A DNA stretch of 64,000 nucleotides, from NCBI RefSeq assembly GCF_002224125.1, contig NZ_NCSM01000014.1, positions 240,779-304,778 of the forward strand, written 5' to 3'. The DNA is from Streptomyces sp. NBS 14/10 (GTDB lineage: Bacteria > Actinomycetota > Actinomycetes > Streptomycetales > Streptomycetaceae). The position numbers were made by a program, and so were the translations under genes. Under the pieces are notes generated by a model. The model was not told the origin of the DNA. It ran no database searches and was given only the letters and a program-made list of their open reading frames with translations. This document shows, piece by piece, positions 58,835 to 64,000 of the stretch (its first letter is position 1; each line of letters begins with the position of its first letter).

Positions 58835-61800
58835 CTACGCCAGCAGCTCAACCTCCGCCAGCGTCGCCTTCCCCTCCGGCACCAAGCGGTAGCGCTCATA
58901 CGCCCCCGGCGACCGCACCGAGAAGACCCGCGTCTGCTTGTCCCAGGCGAAGGACTCGTCCGACCGCCGGTCCACGTCCGTCCACTTCTCGCCGTCGTGG
59001 GAACCCTGCAGCACCCAGCCCGACGGGGCCTTCGACCGATCCCCGGGCGACGTCAGCGTGTACTGGACCACCCGGGACGCCTCGGCCAACGGAAGGTCCA
59101 GCGACTCGAACGACGCCTCCGTCCCCGACGTATCGTCCAGCAGCGCCGAACCCCCACCCGGCGGCACCGTCACATCGTGGCGCGGCGTGGGCACCTTGTC
59201 GTCCGTCGTAATCGATCTAGGCGCTGCGCCCACCCCCGTGCCCCACTTCGTGGGCTTAGCGCCCATGTCGAAGTCCAGCGTCCCGCCCCGCGCGAGTACG
59301 TCATGGGGCAGAGCGGTCGAGTTCCAGGGCTTGCCGTTCACCTTCAGGCCCTGGATGTAGACATTCCGGGCGCTGTTCTTCGGGGCCCGGACGACCAGGT
59401 CGCGGCCGTTCTCCAGGTGCACCGTGGCCTTGGTGAACAAGGGGGAGCCCACCGCGTACTCGGAACCGCCCATGACCAGCGGGTAGAAGCCCAGGGCGCT
59501 GAAGACGTACCACCCGGACTGCTCGCCGTTGTCCTCGTCGCCGTGGTAGCCCTGGCCGATTTCGCTGCCGAGGTAGAGGCGGGAGAGGACTTCGCGGACC
59601 TTCTCCTGGGTCTTCCAGGGTTGGCCGGCCGCGTCGTACATGTATGCCGCGTGGTGGGCGACCTGGTTGCTGTGGCCGTACATGCCCATGCGGACGTCGC
59701 GGGCCTCGGTCATCTCGTGGATGACGCCGTTGTAGGAACCGGCGAATTCAGGGGAGGCGGTTTCCGGGGTGGTGAAGTAGGCGTCGAGCTTCTTGGCGAG
59801 CCCGGAGCGGCCGCCGTAGAGGTTGGCGAGGCCCCGGCTGTCCTGGGGGGCGGTGAAGGCGTAGCCCCAGCCGTTGGTCTCGGTGTAGTCGTAGCCCCAG
59901 ATCCTGGGGTCGTACTTCTCGGAATCGACGCGCCACGCGCCATCCGCGTCCTTGCCCTGGAAGAAGCCCGCCTTGTCGTCGAAGAGCTTGACGTAGTTCT
60001 GGGCGCGGCGCAGGAAGTACTCGGACTCCTCCTTGTAGCGGGCCTTCTTGGTCTTCTCGTAGAGCGCCTTGCCCATCTTCGCGAGGCCGAAGTCGTTGAC
60101 ATAGCCCTCCAGCGCCCAGGACAGGCCCTCATGGGTTTTGGTCGTGGTGTAGCCGAGGAAGATGGACGTGTCCACGCCCTTGCGGCCGACCCCCGATTCG
60201 GACGGGACGGTGGTGGCGTTCTTCAGGGCGGCCTCGTACGCGGCCTCGGCGTCGAAGTGGACGCCCTTGAGGTACGCGTCGGCGAAGGCGACGTCCGAGC
60301 TGGTGCCGGTCATCAGGTCGGCGTAGCCGGGGGAGGACCAGCGGGAGATCCAGCCGCCGTCCTTGTACTGCTGGACGAAGCCGTCGACCATCTCACCGGC
60401 CCGCTTGGGGGTCAGCAGGGAGTACGCGGGCCAGGTGGTGCGGTAGGTGTCCCAGAAGCCGTTGTTGACGTAGACCTGGCCGTCGACGATCTTGGCGCCG
60501 GTGCGGGTGGGGGTGTTCTCGCCGACCGGCTCGGAGAATGCGCTGGCGTATTGGTACTTGGGCTTGTCCGCGGTGCCCGTGTTCTCGAAAGCGGAATTGG
60601 GATACAGGTATAGCCGGTAGAGGCTGGAGTAGAGGGTGGTGAGCTGGTCGCGGGTCGCGCCCTCTACCTCGATCCTCCCCAGGATGTTGTCCCAGGCCGT
60701 CTGCGCATGGTCTTTGACCTGGGTGAAGGACGCGGACGCGGGGATTTCGCGGTCCAGGTTCGTCTTCGCCTGGTCCAGGCTTATCAGGGACGTGGCGATC
60801 CGTAGCGTCACCGTACGGTCCGCGCCGGGCTTGAAGCGGAAGTATCCGGCGACGTCCTTGCCGCCCCCGCCGGACAGCTTGCCGCCCGCGCTCACGGGTG
60901 CGTCGAAGACCCCGTACACGAACATGCGGCCCGACCCCGGGTTGCGGTCGCTCTTGACGTCGGAGTAGCCGGTGACGACGCCGTGCTCGGCGTCCAGGGT
61001 CAGCCCGCCGTCCCCGGTGACGTTGTCGAAGATGACACTCGCGTCGTCGCCGGGGTACGTGAACCGCAGCAGCGCCGCGTGGTCGGTGGGGGTGATCTCC
61101 GCCTTCAGGCCGTTCTCGAAGGTCACACCGTAGTAGTGCGGCCGGGCGGTCTCATTGGTGTGGCGGAAGGGGAGGGCGCGGGCGGTGCGCCCGGCGTTGG
61201 GGGTGCCGGTGGCGGTGGACGGCATCAGCTGGAAGGTCTGCCGGTCGCCCATCCAGGGGCTCGGCTCATGGCTGGCGCTGAAGGCCTGGATGGTGGGGAG
61301 GTTGTCGTCGTTGTTGGCGCGGGCGTACTCGTACAGCCAGCTGCGTGAGCCCGCGTTGGTCATCGGGGTCCAGAAGTTGAAGCCGTTCGGGACGGCGGTG
61401 GCCGGGAAGTTGTTGCCGCGGGAGAAGCTGCCGCTGGAGTTGGTGCCACGGGTGGTGACCGCGTAGTCGGAGAGGTGCTTGAGGCGCTTCTCGGGGGCCT
61501 TGGCGGCGATGGAGATGTCGTCGACCCAGCCGCGGAACTTCGCCGGGCCTTTGGGCGAGTCGTACGCGACCAGGACACGGTCGATCGTCTTGCCCGCCGC
61601 GACCGTGCCGATCCGCGACTCCTTGTGGTTCCACTGGTTGACGTACAGCGTCTTGGAGGCGGCCTGGCCCTGGGGGCTCAGCCGGGCGCCGTGCTGGTCG
61701 ACGGCGCCGGGCAGATCGCTCAGGTAGGTGCCGTCGGTGAAGGCGAGGTCGACGGAGACGTGGGTGGCCGGATAGTTGAGGTCGGTCTCCGGCATCGAGG

Positions 61801-62713
61801 GGAAGATCCGGTACGAGAGCAGGGTGTCGCGGGTGACGGCCGTGTTCACGTCGAAGATCTTGTTGTACGAGTACGCCCGGCCGTCCGGCTTGTGGGTGCC
61901 CGCGTAGAGGAGGGCGTGGGTGCCGGTGAAGCCGGCGTCGGCCTTGGCGGTGGGGGAGCCGGCCGGGCCGCTGTCGACCTGCGTGCGCATATCGGCGGGG
62001 GCGGGCGGGGCGGTGTCGGCGGTCGCGAGCTGCAGCTCGGCGAGTTGCACGATGTCTTCGCCGGCGTTGCGGGTGATCTCCAGCCGGTAGTGCTGGTAGG
62101 CCGTCTCGTTGTCGAAGGCGAACTCGCGGGTCTGGAGGCGCGCGGAGAAGGACTGGTTCTCGCGGGTGTCGAGGGTCTTCCAGTCGGAGCCGTCGGCGGA
62201 GCCCTTGAGGGTCCAGTCGGCGGGGTCGCGGCCGGGGACGTCGTTGGCGGAGGTGAGGGCGTAGCGGACGGCCTTGACCGGGTCCTTGAGGTCGAATTCC
62301 AGCCAGGCGGTCTTCTCGAAGACCAGCCACTTGGTGCTGGACTCTCCGTCGACGAGGTTCTCCTTCACCTCGCCGCCGTCGCTGTTCTCCCCGTTGGCCC
62401 GGACCGCGGTCACCTTGTCGGTGACATTGCCGGGGATGCCGTTGCTGTAGCCGCCGTCGACCCCTGAGGCCTTCTTCTCACCGTCGGGGCCCGTCTCCAC
62501 CGTGTTGCGCCAGTCCGGTTGCGGGTCGTCCGATTCGAAGGACGACGCGAAGGACGACTTGGCGGACGACTTGGCGGACGCGGCGGCGGGATCGGCCTGC
62601 GCGGCGGCCGCCGCCGCGCCCTGGGCCGTCAGCGTCAGCACAACGGCCGCCACCAGGGCGGCCGGTCGTCGGGGTGCGTGCCATGGTCTGGGGCTGGGGC
62701 GTCTCAGTCGCAT
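58835..62713 (-). CDS. Secreted GH92 family glycosidase (alpha-mannosidase type)
   Basis: This 1292-residue exported enzyme has a signal peptide (RRPAALVAAVVLTLTAQGAAAAAA) and an N-terminal F5/8-type carbohydrate-binding region (residues about 120-235, WLEFDLKDPVKAVRYALTS). The GH92 catalytic region has hallmark segments NGFWDTYRTTWPAYSLL, HYDGDEDNGEQSGW-like (here YHGDEDNGEQSGWYVFSALG) and GFYPLVMGGSEYAVGSP. A second F5/8-like domain follows to the C-terminus (YTLTSPGDRSKAPSGW). GH92 enzymes are calcium-dependent exo-alpha-mannosidases acting on N-glycans or mannans. ATG 62713 has AGAGG about 8 nt upstream. A perfect LacI-type palindrome lies 21 bp before the start. Confidence 0.93.
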   Translation of the reverse strand: MRLRRPSPRPWHAPRRPAALVAAVVLTLTAQGAAAAAAQADPAAASAKSSAKSSFASSFESDDPQPDWRNTVETGPDGEKKASGVDGGYSNGIPGNVTDKVTAVRANGENSDGGEVKENLVDGESSTKWLVFEKTAWLEFDLKDPVKAVRYALTSANDVPGRDPADWTLKGSADGSDWKTLDTRENQSFSARLQTREFAFDNETAYQHYRLEITRNAGEDIVQLAELQLATADTAPPAPADMRTQVDSGPAGSPTAKADAGFTGTHALLYAGTHKPDGRAYSYNKIFDVNTAVTRDTLLSYRIFPSMPETDLNYPATHVSVDLAFTDGTYLSDLPGAVDQHGARLSPQGQAASKTLYVNQWNHKESRIGTVAAGKTIDRVLVAYDSPKGPAKFRGWVDDISIAAKAPEKRLKHLSDYAVTTRGTNSSGSFSRGNNFPATAVPNGFNFWTPMTNAGSRSWLYEYARANNDDNLPTIQAFSASHEPSPWMGDRQTFQLMPSTATGTPNAGRTARALPFRHTNETARPHYYGVTFENGLKAEITPTDHAALLRFTYPGDDASVIFDNVTGDGGLTLDAEHGVVTGYSDVKSDRNPGSGRMFVYGVFDAPVSAGGKLSGGGGKDVAGYFRFKPGADRTVTLRIATSLISLDQAKTNLDREIPASASFTQVKDHAQTAWDNILGRIEVEGATRDQLTTLYSSLYRLYLYPNSAFENTGTADKPKYQYASAFSEPVGENTPTRTGAKIVDGQVYVNNGFWDTYRTTWPAYSLLTPKRAGEMVDGFVQQYKDGGWISRWSSPGYADLMTGTSSDVAFADAYLKGVHFDAEAAYEAALKNATTVPSESGVGRKGVDTSIFLGYTTTKTHEGLSWALEGYVNDFGLAKMGKALYEKTKKARYKEESEYFLRRAQNYVKLFDDKAGFFQGKDADGAWRVDSEKYDPRIWGYDYTETNGWGYAFTAPQDSRGLANLYGGRSGLAKKLDAYFTTPETASPEFAGSYNGVIHEMTEARDVRMGMYGHSNQVAHHAAYMYDAAGQPWKTQEKVREVLSRLYLGSEIGQGYHGDEDNGEQSGWYVFSALGFYPLVMGGSEYAVGSPLFTKATVHLENGRDLVVRAPKNSARNVYIQGLKVNGKPWNSTALPHDVLARGGTLDFDMGAKPTKWGTGVGAAPRSITTDDKVPTPRHDVTVPPGGGSALLDDTSGTEASFESLDLPLAEASRVVQYTLTSPGDRSKAPSGWVLQGSHDGEKWTDVDRRSDESFAWDKQTRVFSVRSPGAYERYRLVPEGKATLAEVELLA

Positions 62714-62734
62714 GCTCCGCCTCTCCACGAGCTA

Positions 62735-62746
62735 GACAACGTTGTC
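62735..62746. promoter_or_regulatory. LacI-family operator palindrome
   Basis: GACAACGTTGTC is a perfect 12-bp palindrome with the CG centre typical of LacI-family operators in Streptomyces sugar-utilisation genes. Its position 21 bp before the GH92 start codon suggests repression released by a sugar. No LacI gene is present in the window. Confidence 0.75.
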
Positions 62747-63070
62747 AGTTGCGTCGGGCAGAGTTAAGTAGGGAGGCTGCGCCCCAGCGGTGTCAAGGCG
62801 GTGTCACGGATGTGTGGGGGAATCCGAACCGGGGTCAGTAGATGAGTGGGTGAGCGGGTGGGTGGATGAGCGGGTGGGTGGATGAGCGCGTGAGCCGGTG
62901 GGGCGGGACCGGCCGCGGTGGGGGTGTGGCCGCTCCCGCCTCCCGTGCTCATCGGCGGCTCACGGCGCGGTCGTCCGCGGCTTCGGACACGGTCACCGGT
63001 GCTCATCGCGACACGGCCATCGGTGGCTCAGAGCACGGCTATCCGCGGTCGGGACCCGGGCCTCCGCCGC
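62747..63070. other. Intergenic region with GT-rich repeats
   Basis: Between GH92 upstream DNA and the lipoprotein stop lies a run of gatgagcgggtgggtg-type units (62841-62864, 62865-62880, 62881-62904). After it comes a repeated gtgctcatcg segment (about 62946-63010). No gene is evident; open frames across it encode only repetitive peptides. Confidence 0.7.
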
Positions 63071-63598
63071 TCAGGACGCCGTCTTCGACTTGGTGCCCAG
63101 GCTCAGCCTGCACTTCTTCGCCTTCTTCGACGAGTCCGCCTTCAGCCCGACCACCTTGATGGTCTTGCTCGATTTCCCGGAAACCGCGGCGTCCGACTCG
63201 ATGCCCGTCGTGATCACGTCCTCGTTGGAGTCGACAAAGCCGACCAGCAGCGAGTAGTAGGACGTGGTCGAATCGGAGTTGGTTATCTTCACATTGGCGT
63301 ACGGGATGCCGTCCGAGCCCCATCCGCAGGTGCCCATCTTCGCGTCCGAGGTGACCAGTCCGGCGCCGCCGGTCGGCGTGTCCGTGGGGTCGTCGGTCGG
63401 GTAGTCCGTCGGGTCTTCGGTGGGGCTGGGGGACTCGGTGGGCTCGACCGGGAGCTCGGCCATGCCCTTTCCGAGCGCCGCGCCGCCCTTGGAGTCGCCG
63501 GCGGAGGACCCGCCCCCTTCGGAGCCGCACGCCGATATCGACGCGAGTGTCGCGACCACGACAAGCGCGGTGGCGAAGGGGAATTGCTTCCGGGCCAC
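63071..63598 (-). CDS. Lipoprotein of unknown function
   Basis: This 175-residue secreted lipoprotein has a signal sequence ending in the lipobox ISAC, then an acidic Thr/Pro linker (PTEDPTDYPTDDPTDTP) and a small beta-rich domain with NVKITNSDSTTSYYSLLVGF. That pattern resembles the FxLYD/immunoglobulin-like domains of actinomycete lipoproteins. Two Cys (GTCGWG and KKCRLSL) could form a disulfide. GTG 63598 is chosen with AAGG about 8 nt upstream; a longer frame to 63682 would bury the signal peptide. The role is unknown. Confidence 0.82.
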   Translation of the reverse strand: MARKQFPFATALVVVATLASISACGSEGGGSSAGDSKGGAALGKGMAELPVEPTESPSPTEDPTDYPTDDPTDTPTGGAGLVTSDAKMGTCGWGSDGIPYANVKITNSDSTTSYYSLLVGFVDSNEDVITTGIESDAAVSGKSSKTIKVVGLKADSSKKAKKCRLSLGTKSKTAS

Positions 63599-63943
63599 AG
63601 GGGCCGCCTTTCTTGTTGGTTCACGCGCACGGCGGCGTGCCGTACGGGCTGTGTCCCCTACGGTATGTCGGACAGGTCTCAACTCGGGAAAGACTCTGGC
63701 CCAATGACCATTCGATCTTGCCCACTTGAGGCCCAGTGGACTATACCTGTCGCCCCGGGGGGAGGCCGCTGTGCGGCCCTACGTCGCGTCCGCCTGAGCG
63801 GGCCTCCGTGCTCCCCGGCGCACACTCAGCAATACTCCGTTTCACGCTTCAACTGACCCGCGGTGTCGGGCCCCTCGCCGGAGGCGAGTATGTACGGGAA
63901 ACCGCTACACCGCCTGAGTCCTGACGAAGGCGAGGACTTGAGC
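63599..63943. other. Divergent intergenic region
   Basis: This 345-bp gap between the lipoprotein gene and the rightward Tat-substrate gene should hold both promoters. No gene or clear repeat is seen. Short plus-strand frames here lack a ribosome-binding site or coding bias. Confidence 0.5.
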
Positions 63944-64000
63944 ATGGGATCCACCCCAGATTTCGGCCGTCGCGACCTGATCAAGCGGTCCGCGGCGCTC
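63944..64000 (+). CDS. Tat-exported protein, 5' end only
   Basis: The window ends 19 codons into a gene whose product begins MGSTPDFGRRDLIKRSAAL, a classic twin-arginine signal (RRDLIK). GAGGA lies 7 nt before ATG 63944. The mature protein lies beyond the right edge. Many Streptomyces proteins with this leader are substrate-binding proteins or oxidoreductases, but nothing here tells which. Confidence 0.75.
   Translation, partial: MGSTPDFGRRDLIKRSAAL

Noticed and set aside
62764..63006. 80-codon minus-strand frame with His-Pro-Thr repeats
   Set aside because: It is produced wholly by the GT-rich tandem repeat and has no ribosome-binding site or domain.

Overview
The window is chromosomal DNA of a high-GC actinomycete. 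Very high third-position GC, GTG/TTG starts, tightly overlapping operons, ArsR and XRE/DUF397 regulators, twin-arginine signals and WXG100/RHS genes all fit Streptomyces or a close relative. No rRNA, tRNA, insertion sequence or CRISPR array was seen. A 5'-partial frame runs off the left edge and a Tat-signal protein runs off the right edge.

1-16.9 kb (perhaps to 20.3 kb): a specialised-metabolite cluster. Its signature is an adjacent pair resembling CreE (FAD/NAD(P)-binding aspartate N-oxygenase type) and CreD (fumarase-superfamily nitrosuccinate lyase). Known pairs of this kind make nitrous acid from aspartate for diazo and other N-N bonded products. Downstream of creE the genes are almost all translationally coupled: creD, an MHS-family transporter, an L-aspartate-oxidase-like flavoprotein, a type III PKS/KAS III-like condensing enzyme, and two 4-coumarate:CoA-ligase-like adenylating enzymes. 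Upstream is a second minus-strand set: a ThiF/E1-like adenylase, a formyltransferase, a methyltransferase, CapA, RidA and an ArsR regulator. A paralogous ArsR gene is divergent from the ThiF gene, and an imperfect 33-bp direct repeat lies between them. A further trio (acyl-CoA synthetase, second Rid protein, aldo-keto reductase) may belong to the cluster. I cannot match the gene set to a known product.

20.4-25.5 kb: a secreted metallophosphoesterase with a LamG domain, then a SRPBCC protein with an FdhF/YdeP-type molybdopterin oxidoreductase.

25.6-40.4 kb: what looks like one complete locus for using hydroxyproline-arabinoside peptides, as found in plant extensins. It encodes a GH127 beta-L-arabinofuranosidase, a five-gene oligopeptide ABC transporter, a Xaa-Pro aminopeptidase, a DapA-family lyase (probable pyrroline-4-hydroxy-2-carboxylate deaminase), a 4-hydroxyproline epimerase, a GntR/FCD regulator and a three-subunit D-hydroxyproline dehydrogenase. 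The same 16-bp motif stands in opposite orientation before the GH127 gene and before the DapA-like gene, and is a candidate operator for the GntR protein. A MerR/MFS pair follows.

42-58.8 kb: contact/type VII-like and regulatory genes. These are a small gene broken by an in-frame TGA, a WXG100-like/DUF1023 operon, a deleted RHS relic, a two-component system with an S41 peptidase, a WXG100-like protein with a 1562-residue RHS protein ending in an apparent ADP-ribosyltransferase domain, a candidate zinc-ribbon immunity protein, a macro-domain-like gene broken by a one-base shift, and an XRE/DUF397 set.

58.8-64 kb: a secreted GH92 glycosidase behind a perfect LacI-type palindrome, a lipoprotein, and the start of a Tat substrate.
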